64,000 nucleotides of DNA from NCBI RefSeq assembly GCF_900215145.1, contig NZ_OBDO01000009.1:1-64000 (forward strand), given 5' to 3'. Shown here piece after piece: positions 39,912 to 51,695 of the stretch. The stretch is from Geodermatophilus sabuli. Its GTDB lineage: Bacteria; Actinomycetota; Actinomycetes; Mycobacteriales; Geodermatophilaceae. Made by a program: the position numbers and the translations under genes. Each line of letters begins with the position of its first letter. The first letter of the stretch is position 1. The notes beneath the pieces are model-generated. The model saw nothing but the letters and a program-made list of their open reading frames with translations, had not been told where the DNA came from and ran no database searches.

Positions 39912-41489
39912 ATGTCCACGACCGCCGAGTCCGGCACCGCCGGGGCGGCCACCACGCAGGCCAGGATGAGCCGACGGGAGGTCCTCCAGGCGCTGTCCGG
40001 CCTGATGCTGGGCATCTTCGTGTCCATCCTGGCGGCGACCGTCGTCTCCAACGCCCTCCCGGTGATCATCGCCGACCTGAACGGCAGCCAGTCCATCTAC
40101 ACCTGGGTGGTCACCGCCGAGCTCCTGGCCATGACCGCCTCGGTCCCGCTGTGGGGCAAGCTCGCCGACCTGGTGAGCCAGAAGCTCCTGGTCCAGCTGT
40201 CCCTGGCGCTCTTCGTCGCCGGCTCGCTGCTGGCCGGGTTCTCGCAGGACACCGGCACGCTGATCGTGGCCCGGGTCATCCAGGGCCTGGGCGCCGGTGG
40301 CCTCACCGCGCTGGTCCAGATCGTGATGGCGGCGATGATCCCGCCGCGCGAGCTGGGCCGGTACGCCGGCGTCTTCGGCGCCGTCTTCGCCGTCGCCACG
40401 GTCGCCGGGCCGCTGATCGGCGGCGTCATCGTGGACACCTCCTGGCTCGGCTGGCGCTGGTGCTTCTTCATGGGCGCCCCGTTCGCCCTGGTCGCGATCG
40501 TGCTGCTGCAGAAGACGCTGAAGCTCACGCAGGTCCGCCGCGGCGGCGTGCACATCGACTGGCTGGGCGCGCTGCTGATCACCGCCGGGGTGAGCACCCT
40601 GCTGATCTGGGTCACCCTGGCCGGCAACGAGTTCGACTGGGCGTCCGGCACGACGGCACTCATGGTCGGCGGCGCGGTCGTGCTGCTGGCGCTGGCCGTG
40701 CTGGTCGAGTCCCGGTCGCCCGAGCCGGTCATCCCGCTGGACATCTTCCGCAACCGCACGGTCACCCTCACCACGCTGGCCAGCGCCCTCGTCGGCATCG
40801 CGATGTTCGGCGGCACGGTGTTCCTGTCGCAGTACTTCCAGATCTCGCTGGGCTACTCCCCCACCGAGGCCGGGCTGCTCTCGCTCCCGATGATCGCCGG
40901 CCTGCTCGTCTCCTCGACGGTGGCCGGTGCACTGATCACCAAGACCGGCACCTGGAAGCGGTTCCTCGTCGCCGGCGGCGTCCTGATGACCGTCGGCTTC
41001 GGGCTGCTGGCCACGATCGACGCGCAGACCTCGATCTGGGTGCTCGGCGCGTACATGGTGGTGCTCGGCGTCGGCGTCGGCCTGCTCATGCAGAACCTCG
41101 TCCTCGCGGCGCAGAACGACGTCCCGGCCCGTGAGCTGGGGTCGGCCACCTCGGTGCTGTCGTTCTTCCGCAGCCTCGGCGGCACGGTCGGGGTCAGCGT
41201 GCTCGGCGCGGTGCTGGCCAGCCGGGTCGCCGGCGACCTGAGCGTCCTCGGTGGCGGTGCGGCCGAGGGTGGGACGACGGTCCCCGACGTCTCCAGCCTG
41301 CCGCCGGAGATCGCCGGCCTGGTCCAGGACGCCTACGGCAACGCGACCGCGGAGCTGTTCCTCATCGCCACCCCGCTGGCCGCCCTGGCGCTCCTCGTCG
41401 TCCTCTTCATCAAGGAGAAGCCGCTGAAGACGACCTCGGGCGCGGAGCGGCTGGCCGAGGAGCAGGCCCAGCTGCCCCTCGCGCACTGA
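39912..41489 (+). CDS. DHA2 family MFS multidrug efflux transporter
   Basis: A 525-residue transporter with 14 predicted helices (DHA2/EmrB-QacA type). The motif region WGKLADLVSQK and motif C-like GPLIGGVIVD are visible, and a helix starting TWVVTAELLAMTAS is conserved. Substrate would be an amphipathic drug or dye exchanged for protons. It is controlled by the upstream TetR gene. The loop before the last helix is long and acidic. Confidence 0.92.
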   Translation: MSTTAESGTAGAATTQARMSRREVLQALSGLMLGIFVSILAATVVSNALPVIIADLNGSQSIYTWVVTAELLAMTASVPLWGKLADLVSQKLLVQLSLALFVAGSLLAGFSQDTGTLIVARVIQGLGAGGLTALVQIVMAAMIPPRELGRYAGVFGAVFAVATVAGPLIGGVIVDTSWLGWRWCFFMGAPFALVAIVLLQKTLKLTQVRRGGVHIDWLGALLITAGVSTLLIWVTLAGNEFDWASGTTALMVGGAVVLLALAVLVESRSPEPVIPLDIFRNRTVTLTTLASALVGIAMFGGTVFLSQYFQISLGYSPTEAGLLSLPMIAGLLVSSTVAGALITKTGTWKRFLVAGGVLMTVGFGLLATIDAQTSIWVLGAYMVVLGVGVGLLMQNLVLAAQNDVPARELGSATSVLSFFRSLGGTVGVSVLGAVLASRVAGDLSVLGGGAAEGGTTVPDVSSLPPEIAGLVQDAYGNATAELFLIATPLAALALLVVLFIKEKPLKTTSGAERLAEEQAQLPLAH

Positions 41490-41590
41490 CGCACCCTGAT
41501 CGGCGAGCTGCCGTGGTCCTCCCCGCGGAGGGCCACGGCGGTTCCGCGTGCGGGGCCGGTTGCGTCGTACCCCCGCGGCACGATCGGCCC

Positions 41591-42079
41591 GTGACGCGCA
41601 CGCACACCGTCACCGGGTCGCCGATCGGCCCGCTGACGCCGGTGACCGAGGACGGCGCGCTGGTCGCGCTGTTCATGGAGCTGCCCGGCCGCACTCCCGA
41701 CGCGGCCGTGCTCGGGCAACGGGACGACGCCTCGTCCGCCGACGTCGTCCGCCAGCTCGGCGAGTACTTCTCCGGCGAGCGGACGGCGTTCGACCTCCTC
41801 CTGCGGCCGTCCGGGAACGAGCTGCAGCTGGCCGTCTGGCGGCTCATGGCGGAGATCCCCTACGGCGAGACCCGCTCGTACGGCGCCCTCGCCCGGCAGC
41901 TCGGCGACCGGACCCTCGCCCAGGCCGTGGGCGCGGCGTGCGGGCGCAACCCGCTGCCGGTCGTCGTCCCGTGCCACCGGGTGGTCGGTGCCGACGGGAG
42001 CCTGGTCGGCTTCGGTGGCGGGCTGCCCCGCAAGCGGTTCCTGCTCGACCTGGAGCAGCGCGCCCAGCGGCTGTTCTGA
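41591..42079 (+). CDS. ogt: Methylated-DNA-protein-cysteine methyltransferase
   Basis: A 162-residue suicide repair protein that removes O6-alkylguanine. The active-site motif is VVPCHRVVG (Cys128); the DNA-binding helix-turn-helix is in IPYGETRSYGALARQLGD with the arginine finger region VGAACGRNP. The N-terminal domain is short, as in Ogt. GTG start. It is unrelated to the upstream pump. Confidence 0.93.
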   Translation: MTRTHTVTGSPIGPLTPVTEDGALVALFMELPGRTPDAAVLGQRDDASSADVVRQLGEYFSGERTAFDLLLRPSGNELQLAVWRLMAEIPYGETRSYGALARQLGDRTLAQAVGAACGRNPLPVVVPCHRVVGADGSLVGFGGGLPRKRFLLDLEQRAQRLF

Positions 42080-42086
42080 CGCCGGA

Positions 42087-42404
42087 TCAGCCGGCGAGGA
42101 CGTGCACCAGCGCGCCGGCAGCCCCGGCGAGCACCAGGACGACGATGAACGGCGCCCGCAACGCCAGCGCGACCGCGGCCACGGCGAGCCCGGCCAGCCG
42201 ACCGTCGACGACGATCGCGCCGTCGGTCGTGGCCGCCTGGACGGCGACCAGCGCGGCCAGCAGTGCGGCCGGGACGAAGTCCACGACCCGCGCCACCCAC
42301 GGCTGCTCGACCCAGGCGGCGGGCACCGACAGGCCGGCCAGCTTGAGCAGGTAGCAGCCCACCGACCCCGCGACGACCGCCACCCACAACGCGGTGCCGG
42401 TCAC
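42087..42404 (-). CDS. azlD: AzlD-type branched-chain amino acid exporter subunit
   Basis: A 105-residue protein with four membrane stretches (SVGCYLLKLAGL, FVPAALLAALVAVQA, LAGLAVAAVALALRAPFIVV, GAAGALVHVLAG). It is the small partner of AzlC. The GTG start overlaps the azlC stop as GTGA. Confidence 0.87.
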   Translation of the reverse strand: MTGTALWVAVVAGSVGCYLLKLAGLSVPAAWVEQPWVARVVDFVPAALLAALVAVQAATTDGAIVVDGRLAGLAVAAVALALRAPFIVVLVLAGAAGALVHVLAG

Positions 42405-43102
42405 GCCGCCCCCTCCGCCGCCGCCGTCCTCCGGGGCCGTCCGGCGAGGGCCACGGCCACCACCGCGGCGATGACCTGCACCCCTACCGGCACGAACGGC
42501 GTCAGCGCCAGCGCCACCACCGCCCCGCCCACGGCGACCCGCCGCTGCACCGCCGCCTCGGGGTACGACCGCCGCAGCCGCGGCCAGAGCAGGGCGAGGA
42601 ACGCGGCCGGGACGACGGCGTCCAGCGCGGCCAGCGCGGCACCGCTGAGCGCGGCCGCGCCGAGCGAGCCGACCACGGTGGTGAGGTTCCAGACGACGAA
42701 GATCGTCGCCCCGCCGGCGAGGAAGGCCAGCCGCGCCAGCTTCCGGTCGGGCGCGGCGATGGCCAGCGCCGTCGTCTCGTCGATGATCCAGTGCGCCGTC
42801 CCGAGCCGGGGCACGACGCCCCGCAGACGCAGCAGCGGGACCAGCCGGACGCCGTAGACGGTGTTGCGGGAGCCGAGCAGCAGTGCACTGCCGACGGCGG
42901 CCAGCGCGCTGCCGCCCGCGCCGAGCACGCCGACGAGGGCGAACTGGCTGGCGCCGGTGAACATGAGCAGCGACATCGTCACGGCCTGCCACAGATCCAG
43001 ACCCGCGGCGTCGGCGGCCGCGCCGAAGGCCACGCCGTAGAGACCGACCGCCAGCCCCAGGCCGACCGCGTCGCGGAGGGTGGCGGAGCGCTCGGCGGAC
43101 AC
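42401..43102 (-). CDS. azlC: AzlC family branched-chain amino acid exporter
   Basis: A 233-residue protein with about five to six helices. AVGLGLAVGLYGVAFGAAA at the start, LLMFTGASQFALVGV, and GSRNTVYGVRLVPLLRL followed by WIIDETTALAI are AzlC signatures. With AzlD it exports branched-chain amino acids or analogues. GTG start. It is divergent from mrp across 186 bp. Confidence 0.9.
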   Translation of the reverse strand: MSAERSATLRDAVGLGLAVGLYGVAFGAAADAAGLDLWQAVTMSLLMFTGASQFALVGVLGAGGSALAAVGSALLLGSRNTVYGVRLVPLLRLRGVVPRLGTAHWIIDETTALAIAAPDRKLARLAFLAGGATIFVVWNLTTVVGSLGAAALSGAALAALDAVVPAAFLALLWPRLRRSYPEAAVQRRVAVGGAVVALALTPFVPVGVQVIAAVVAVALAGRPRRTAAAEGAA

Positions 43103-43288
43103 GGCGTCGAGGTTAGGACCGCCGGCCGACGGTCCTGCCGACCCCCTCGGTGCGTACCGGATCACTCCGTCGGCGGCGCGGCAGCCCCCGCGCGCCGCCG
43201 TACAGTGGCAGGTGACCCGTGCGCGCAGGTCGCCGCCGCCTCTCGGCGGGCCGGCCCGGGTCCCCCGTCGAAGGAGACAGACGCAACG

Positions 43289-44440
43289 ATGTCCGCCCCG
43301 CTGACCGGCACGCCGGCGCTCGACGCCGTCACCGCCGCTCTGGCCACCGTGCAGGACCCGGAGATCAACCGCCCGCTCACCGAGCTGGGCATGGTCAAGG
43401 ACGTCCAGATCGCCGAGGACGGCGCCGTCCGGGTCGAGGTGTACCTCACCGTGTCGGGCTGCCCGATGCGCGACACCATCACCAACCGGGTCACCCAGGC
43501 CGTCTCGGCCGTCCCCGGGGTGACCTCGGTGCAGGTCGGCCTCGACGTGATGGACGACGAGCAGCGCGCCGAGCTGCGCCGCACCGTCCGTGGCACCGAC
43601 GCCGCCGACCCGGTGATCCCGTTCGCCCAGCCGGGTTCGCTGACCCGCGTGTACGCCGTCGCCTCCGGCAAGGGCGGCGTCGGCAAGTCGTCGGTGACCG
43701 TCAACCTCGCCGCGGCGCTGTCCAGGCGCGGGCTGTCGGTCGGCGTGGTGGACGCCGACATCTACGGCCACTCGGTGCCGCGGATGCTGGGCGTCGACGA
43801 CAAGCCGACCCAGGTCGACAACATGATCATGCCGCCGCAGGCCTACGGCGTGAGGGTCATCTCGATCGGCATGTTCACCCCCGGCAACACCCCGGTCGTG
43901 TGGCGCGGGCCGATGCTGCACCGTGCGCTGCAGCAGTTCCTCGCCGACGTGTGGTGGGGCGACCTCGACGTCCTCCTGCTGGACCTCCCGCCCGGCACCG
44001 GCGACGTCGCCATCTCCATCGCCCAGCTGCTGCCCAACGCCGAGATCCTCGTCGTGACGACGCCGCAGCTGGCCGCGGCCGAGGTGGCCGAGCGGGCCGG
44101 CGCGATCGCCACCCAGACCCACCAGCAGGTGGTCGGCGTCATCGAGAACATGTCCTGGATGGACCTCCCCGACGGCTCCCGCGTGGAGGTCTTCGGGTCC
44201 GGGGGCGGCCAGACCGTCTCCGACGCGCTGACCCGCACCCTCGGTGCGCGGGTCCCGCTGCTCGGCCAGATCCCGCTCGACACCCGGGTGCGCGAGGCCG
44301 GCGACGCCGGTGCCCCGGTCGTGCTGGCCGACCCCGAGTCCCCCGCCGCCCAGGCGCTGACCGCGATCGCCGACGGGCTGGCCAGCCGTCAGCGCGGGCT
44401 GTCCGGCATGTCGCTGGGGCTCACCCCGGTCCGCCGCTGA
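43289..44440 (+). CDS. mrp: Mrp/ApbC iron-sulfur carrier ATPase
   Basis: A 383-residue Mrp protein. An N-terminal MIP18-like domain (VQDPEINRPLTELGMVKDVQ, VSGCPMRDTI) is followed by the ParA-type ATPase with deviant Walker A SGKGGVGKSSV (126-136), DADIYGHSVPRMLG and LLLDLPPGTGD. It loads Fe-S clusters onto apoproteins. The C-terminal CXXC seen in some Mrp proteins is not present. It is convergent with tatB, an arrangement also found in mycobacteria. Confidence 0.93.
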   Translation: MSAPLTGTPALDAVTAALATVQDPEINRPLTELGMVKDVQIAEDGAVRVEVYLTVSGCPMRDTITNRVTQAVSAVPGVTSVQVGLDVMDDEQRAELRRTVRGTDAADPVIPFAQPGSLTRVYAVASGKGGVGKSSVTVNLAAALSRRGLSVGVVDADIYGHSVPRMLGVDDKPTQVDNMIMPPQAYGVRVISIGMFTPGNTPVVWRGPMLHRALQQFLADVWWGDLDVLLLDLPPGTGDVAISIAQLLPNAEILVVTTPQLAAAEVAERAGAIATQTHQQVVGVIENMSWMDLPDGSRVEVFGSGGGQTVSDALTRTLGARVPLLGQIPLDTRVREAGDAGAPVVLADPESPAAQALTAIADGLASRQRGLSGMSLGLTPVRR

Positions 44441-44457
44441 CCTGACCGACGCCTCGA

Positions 44458-44488
44458 GAGGCCGGCTCCCCACCCGGGAGCCGGCCTC
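44458..44488 (+). terminator. Terminator after mrp
   Basis: Perfect 13 bp arms gaggccggctccc (44458-44470) and gggagccggcctc (44476-44488), 17 bp after the mrp stop, followed by ttcg. Confidence 0.85.
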
Positions 44489-44514
44489 TTCGCGGTCGCC
44501 GGACCGCCCGCATC

Positions 44515-44574
44515 GCCGGCGTTCCTCGTGCCCAGCCGGGGCTGCAGGACCGGCGATCTGCGAGGAACGCCGGC
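44515..44574. repeat. Nested palindromic element, copy 2
   Basis: Outer arms gccggcgttcctcg (44515-44528) and cgaggaacgccggc (44561-44574). The centre shares ggctgcaggaccggc with copy 1 (7963-8026) and the spacing is identical. It lies 10 bp beyond the tatB stop, the same position relative to a minus-strand gene as copy 1. Confidence 0.85.
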
Positions 44575-44584
44575 AATGGGTGGA

Positions 44585-44980
44585 CTACGTCGCGTCGGGG
44601 TCGAACGGCGGCGGGGTGGCCGCGTCGCGGGAGCGGACGGCGTCACGGCCGGCCACGGTCGCGCCCGCGCCGGCCGTCGCCAGCCCGGCCGACCCGGTGG
44701 CGCTGCCGCGGCGCACCGCGGGGGCCCCGTCGTCGGCGAGCAGCTGGTTCCGGATGAACGTCTTGGGGTGGTACTGGCGCAGGTCGAGGTCGCGCAGCCT
44801 GGCGAGGTCGTCGCCCAGGGACTCGTCCATCTGGGCGCGGACGCCGGTGATCGCCTCGCGCACCTTCCTCAGCCCCGTCGCGGCGTCCTTGGCCAGGTCC
44901 GGCAGCCGTTCGGGCCCGAAGATGAACAGCGCGGCGAGCGCGAGGACGATGATCTCGCCCCAGCCGATCGAGTCGAACAC
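44585..44980 (-). CDS. tatB: Sec-independent protein translocase TatB
   Basis: A 131-residue protein with the TatB layout: a short N-terminal membrane helix with IGWGEIIVLALAALFIFGPE, then the amphipathic helix RLPDLAKDAATGLRKVREAI and an unstructured Ala-rich tail. It forms the receptor of the twin-arginine translocase. It is the last gene of the sigE-rseA-htrA-tatB block, about 100 bp downstream of htrA. Confidence 0.92.
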   Translation of the reverse strand: MFDSIGWGEIIVLALAALFIFGPERLPDLAKDAATGLRKVREAITGVRAQMDESLGDDLARLRDLDLRQYHPKTFIRNQLLADDGAPAVRRGSATGSAGLATAGAGATVAGRDAVRSRDAATPPPFDPDAT

Positions 44981-45084
44981 GAAACCGCTCCCGTCGTCCC
45001 GCGGACCACCTGCCGCCGCGGTCCTCCAGCCTAGGCGCGCGAGAGCGCCGGGTCAGTGCCCCGATCCGGGGGGTGGCCGGGGTC

Positions 45085-46695
45085 TCAGGCCTCGTCGAGC
45101 GTGGCCTCGACGGTCGTGGAGGCCCCGCCGCGGATGAGCTCGATGCGGACCGTCTCGCCCGGTTCGTGGGCGTCGACGGCGACGACGAGCTCCTCGGAGC
45201 TGCCGACCGCGTCGTCGTCCACCGCGATGATCACGTCCTGCTCCCGGATGCCGGCCTCCGCCGCGCCGCTGCCGGGCTCGACGTTGACGACGAGCGCGCC
45301 GTCCCGGGTGCCGTCGGTGACCGAGCGGGCGTTGACACCCAGTGCGGCGTGCACGGCACGGCCGGTGCTGATCAGCTGCTCGGCGATGTCCCGGACGGTG
45401 TCGATGGGGATGGCGAAGCCGAGGCCGACGCTGCCGCCGCCGAGGGAGGCGATGGCGGTGTTGATGCCGATGACCTCCCCGGAGCCGTTGACCAGCGCGC
45501 CGCCGGAGTTGCCGGGGTTGATGGGGGCGTCGGTCTGGACGGCGCTGATGACGGCGTTGGTGTCACTGCCCTCCCCCGACAGCCGCACCGGCCGGTCCAG
45601 CGCGCTGACGATGCCGCTGGTGACCGTGCTGGCCAGGCCCAGCGGGGAGCCGATCGCGACGACGGGGTCGCCGACGACGACGTCGCCGGACTCGCCCAGC
45701 GCCGCGGTGAGCAGGCCGGGCTTCTCGACCTTGAGGACGGCGATGTCGCTGGCCGGGTCGCGGCCCACGATGCGGGCCGCGGAGCCGCTGCCGTCGGAGA
45801 AGACCGCGCGGATCTCCGCACCCTCGACGCCGTCGGCACCGGAGATGACGTGGTTGTTGGTGACGATGTAGCCGTTCTCGCCGTCGACGACCACCCCGGA
45901 GCCGGTGGCGCCGGCCTCGCCGAGGCGGACCTCGACGGAGACCACCGTCGGGGTGACCCGCTCGGCGATGTCGGAGACGGAACCCGGTTCGCGGGAGACG
46001 CCCTCGCTGGTCTCGTTGAGCTGGGCGCCGGGCGCCAGCAGCGGGGTCTCGCTCGCGGTGCGGGTCAGCAGGTAACCGGCGGCGCCGCCGATGGCACCGA
46101 CCAGCACGACGGCGAGCAGGACCAGGACCGACAGCCGGATCGACAGGTCGCGCAGCCGCAGCTTCCGGCGGCCCCTCGCGTCGACGACGACGGGGCCGGG
46201 CTGGTCCTCCGGCTCCTCGAAGACCGCCGGACCGGTGAGGCCGGCCGGGGCGTGCGGGTCCCGCCAGGGGTCGGAGCGGGCGTCGGGCTTCCACCACGGC
46301 CCGGTGGCGGTGCGGCGGCGTCCCGGCCGGCCGCCCGGCGGCTCTTGGAGCCCGCGCCGATCCGGTCCGGGCGGCGCGAACGCGCGCAGCACCGCCTCGG
46401 GCGGCGGCGGCGGGAGCGGGCGCGCCGGCGGGGCCGGTCGGTCGCCGGCGAAGCTGCCCTGGACGGCGGCCGGCCGCCCGAAGGCGGCTCGCTGGGAGGG
46501 ATCGGGCGCCGGAGGGCGCAGGACGGCGGGGCGGGTGCCGCCGGGCGGGGGGTCGAAGCCGCCGACGCCGGCCCCCGGGCGCGCGAAGACCTCGTCGGGG
46601 ACCGGTGCCTCGTCGGCCGGCCGCGACTGGTCGGGGGCCTCCGGGTTCTCGGGCAGCGGGTCCTCCCCGGACGCGGTGTCGGTGCGGCTGTTCAG
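45085..46695 (-). CDS. htrA: HtrA/DegP-type membrane serine protease with PDZ domain
   Basis: A 536-residue envelope protease. A long Pro-rich cytosolic region (1-180), one membrane helix (about 186-210), the trypsin-like domain with the triad His282 (TNNHVIS), Asp317 (ASDIAVL) and Ser397 (GNSGGAL), and a C-terminal PDZ domain (about 440-535). It degrades or chaperones misfolded exported proteins. No ATG or GTG lies near the gene start: the best start is a CTG that overlaps the rseA stop as CTGA. Other starts would remove over 100 residues. Confidence 0.87.
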   Translation of the reverse strand: MNSRTDTASGEDPLPENPEAPDQSRPADEAPVPDEVFARPGAGVGGFDPPPGGTRPAVLRPPAPDPSQRAAFGRPAAVQGSFAGDRPAPPARPLPPPPPEAVLRAFAPPGPDRRGLQEPPGGRPGRRRTATGPWWKPDARSDPWRDPHAPAGLTGPAVFEEPEDQPGPVVVDARGRRKLRLRDLSIRLSVLVLLAVVLVGAIGGAAGYLLTRTASETPLLAPGAQLNETSEGVSREPGSVSDIAERVTPTVVSVEVRLGEAGATGSGVVVDGENGYIVTNNHVISGADGVEGAEIRAVFSDGSGSAARIVGRDPASDIAVLKVEKPGLLTAALGESGDVVVGDPVVAIGSPLGLASTVTSGIVSALDRPVRLSGEGSDTNAVISAVQTDAPINPGNSGGALVNGSGEVIGINTAIASLGGGSVGLGFAIPIDTVRDIAEQLISTGRAVHAALGVNARSVTDGTRDGALVVNVEPGSGAAEAGIREQDVIIAVDDDAVGSSEELVVAVDAHEPGETVRIELIRGGASTTVEATLDEA

Positions 46696-47264
46696 GGTGT
46701 TCCGCCGGGGCGACCGACGGTGGTGTCCAGGATGATGGAGCGCACCACCGGCGGGGCGATCTCGGTGCGCTGCTCCGAGGAGGAACCGGCCACCGAGGCC
46801 GGCTCCCGGGGATCGGTGTCCGGGACGTCGGCGGGGAGCCCCAGGGCCAACACGGTGACACCGAGGCCGAGCCCGGCGATCGTGCCGGCGACCCCGCGCC
46901 GCAGCCACCGGGCATGGCCGGGGCGCTCGGCGGCCGGCGGGGGCGGCGTCAGAGGCACCGACCACGAGCCGGTGGGGCCGGAGACGGTCAACTGCCCGGG
47001 CCCGGCGCTCAGCCCGCCGCCGGCACCGGGGACGTCTGCGGTGAAGGGGATCGCGCACAGCCGGGAGAGCAGGTCACCGGGCACCGCGACCTCGGAGCAG
47101 GTGTGCAGGGCGTCCTTGGCCTCCCGCTGGGCCTGTACGGCCATCCGGCACTGGGCGCAGCCGGCCAGGTGCCGGGCGGCGCGGGCAGCGGGACCGCCGG
47201 CCAGCTCGCCGTCCACCAGGGCGGCGATGGCCTCCTGGGCCAGGTGGCTCTCGGGGATGTTCAC
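46692..47264 (-). CDS. rseA: Anti-sigma factor RseA-like, zinc-binding
   Basis: A 190-residue protein. The N-terminal ZAS domain has HLAGCAQC (His32, Cys36, Cys39), typical of SigE anti-sigma factors. A middle disordered part is followed by a hydrophobic segment ([19 protein letters not shown]), which makes it membrane-bound or membrane-associated, unlike the soluble mycobacterial RseA. It holds SigE inactive until stress. It overlaps both neighbours by 4 bp. Confidence 0.87.
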   Translation of the reverse strand: MNIPESHLAQEAIAALVDGELAGGPAARAARHLAGCAQCRMAVQAQREAKDALHTCSEVAVPGDLLSRLCAIPFTADVPGAGGGLSAGPGQLTVSGPTGSWSVPLTPPPPAAERPGHARWLRRGVAGTIAGLGLGVTVLALGLPADVPDTDPREPASVAGSSSEQRTEIAPPVVRSIILDTTVGRPGGTP

Positions 47265-47851
47265 CCCGCGCTCCCCTCCGCGACCACCGGGCGGCGCGGT
47301 GCCAGGTGCGCCAGGGCCTCGCGCAGCTGGACCCGGCCGCGGTGGATGCGGCTGCGGACCGTGCCGAGCTTGATGCCGAGGGTGGCCGCGATCTCCTCGT
47401 AGGTCAGCCCCTCGATGTCACAGAGGACGACGGCGACGCGGAACTCCGGTGACAGCGCGTCCAGCGCCGCCTGCACCTGCGGGTCGAGGTGGGTGTCGGA
47501 GTAGACCTGCTCGGGGCTCGGCGCGGTGCCGGGCAGGCGCTCGGTGTCCTCGGGCAGCGCGTCGAAGCGGATCCGCTGCCGGCGCCGCACCATGTCGAGG
47601 AACAGGTTGGTCGTGATCCGGTGCAGCCAGCCCTCGAAGGTGCCGGGGGAGAAGTCGGCCAGCGAGCGGAACACCCGGACGAACGTCTCCTGGGTGAGGT
47701 CCTCGGCGTCCTGCGGGTTGCCCGACAGCCGGTAGGCCAGCCGGTACACGCGGGCGGAGTGATCGCGCACGACCTGCTCCCAGGTGGGCGCGACCCACAC
47801 CTCGACGCCGGACACGGCGGCCGGCTGCGCGGGGACGGCGGGGTCGGACAC
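47261..47851 (-). CDS. sigE: ECF sigma factor SigE
   Basis: A 196-residue RNA polymerase sigma factor. Region 2 is [19 protein letters not shown] through [17 protein letters not shown], and region 4 is [20 protein letters not shown] with the helix-turn-helix [20 protein letters not shown]. It directs the envelope-stress response together with rseA and htrA. GTG 47851 and an upstream GTG at 47932 are both possible; neither has a strong ribosome site. It is divergent from an O-methyltransferase, as in mycobacteria (Rv1220c-Rv1221). Confidence 0.9.
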   Translation of the reverse strand: MSDPAVPAQPAAVSGVEVWVAPTWEQVVRDHSARVYRLAYRLSGNPQDAEDLTQETFVRVFRSLADFSPGTFEGWLHRITTNLFLDMVRRRQRIRFDALPEDTERLPGTAPSPEQVYSDTHLDPQVQAALDALSPEFRVAVVLCDIEGLTYEEIAATLGIKLGTVRSRIHRGRVQLREALAHLAPRRPVVAEGSAG

Positions 47852-48123
47852 GGCTCCAGGATCGCAGACGGGGGCCGTTGCCTGCCCGCCCACGTCGGCG
47901 GGGCGGGGCGGGGCAGCTCGCTCGGGGCGCACGTCTTGCTCAACGGGCGGTTCGCCGCCCCGTGTTCCCGTTCACAGCAAGCTCACAGCCCAGCCGGTCG
48001 TGGGCGGTCACCGGCCGGCGGGCCACTACCCTCGCCCGTGATGAGCGCCGCGACGACGACAGGGCAGCGGGCACCGCGGCGCGCGCCGGCGAGCGAGGAG
48101 CGGAACCGGTCCGGAGCCGGGCG

Positions 48124-48774
48124 GTGAGCGCCCCGGGACCGCGGTCCGGGAGGGACGGCGCCGCCTACGCCGACCGCTTCGCGGCCGAGACGCCGGCCCT
48201 GGCCACGGCCCGGGCGCGGGCGGCACGGCTCGGCGGCCCGGCGCCGGTGGAGCCCGCGGTCGGCGCCGCCCTGGCCGTCCTGGCCGCCACCGGCGGCGCC
48301 CGCGCGGTCGTCTCGATCGGCAGCGGCGCCGGCGTGGTCGGGTTGTGGCTGCTGGAGGGCATGCGGCCCGACGGCGTCCTCACCGCCCTGGACGGCGACC
48401 CCGAGCAGCTGCGCGCGGCCCGCGTCGCCTTCGCCGAGGCCGGGCACCCGGCCGGCCGCACCCGGATGATCTTCGGGACGCCGGGCGAGGTGCTGCCCCG
48501 GCTGTCCCCCGGCGCCTACGACATGGTCGTCTGCGCCGGGCGCCCCACCGACTACGCCCGCCACCTGGACTCGCTGCTGGAGCTGGTGCGGGTGGGCGGC
48601 ACGCTGACCTGCCACGGGCTGCTCGAGGACGACCGGATCGCCGACCGCACGGCCCGGGACGAGCAGACCGTCACCTGGCGGGAGCTGGCCCGCAGCGTGC
48701 GGGAACACGAGTCCCTGACGTCCGCCGTCCTGCCCATCGGGGCGGGCCTGCTGGTGGCGACCCGCCGCCGCTGA
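48124..48774 (+). CDS. O-methyltransferase family protein
   Basis: A 216-residue SAM-dependent methyltransferase of the Methyltransf_3/COMT-like type. Motif I VVSIGSGAGVVGLWLLEGM, acidic ALDGDPEQLRAA, GTPGEVLPRLSPGAYDMVV. It is divergent from sigE, the conserved actinobacterial position. The acceptor is unknown. GTG start overlaps nothing; the frame upstream is low-complexity. Confidence 0.87.
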   Translation: MSAPGPRSGRDGAAYADRFAAETPALATARARAARLGGPAPVEPAVGAALAVLAATGGARAVVSIGSGAGVVGLWLLEGMRPDGVLTALDGDPEQLRAARVAFAEAGHPAGRTRMIFGTPGEVLPRLSPGAYDMVVCAGRPTDYARHLDSLLELVRVGGTLTCHGLLEDDRIADRTARDEQTVTWRELARSVREHESLTSAVLPIGAGLLVATRRR

Positions 48775-48805
48775 GGCGGTCCCCGGCGCCGGGGCGGCTA
48801 CCGGG

Positions 48806-51540
<2,735 letters not shown>

Positions 51541-51695
51541 GTCACGCAACGTAGCCGCTGGGCGGGGCTGTCGCCGCCTCACGGCGCATGGCGGTCATCC
51601 CGAGTAGGAGACGGCTGCCTGGTGCCGGACGGAGCCGCCCCCCGCGGGGTACCGCCGCGAGCCTGCGAGCGGTGGGGGCAGGAGGTCCTCCTAGG

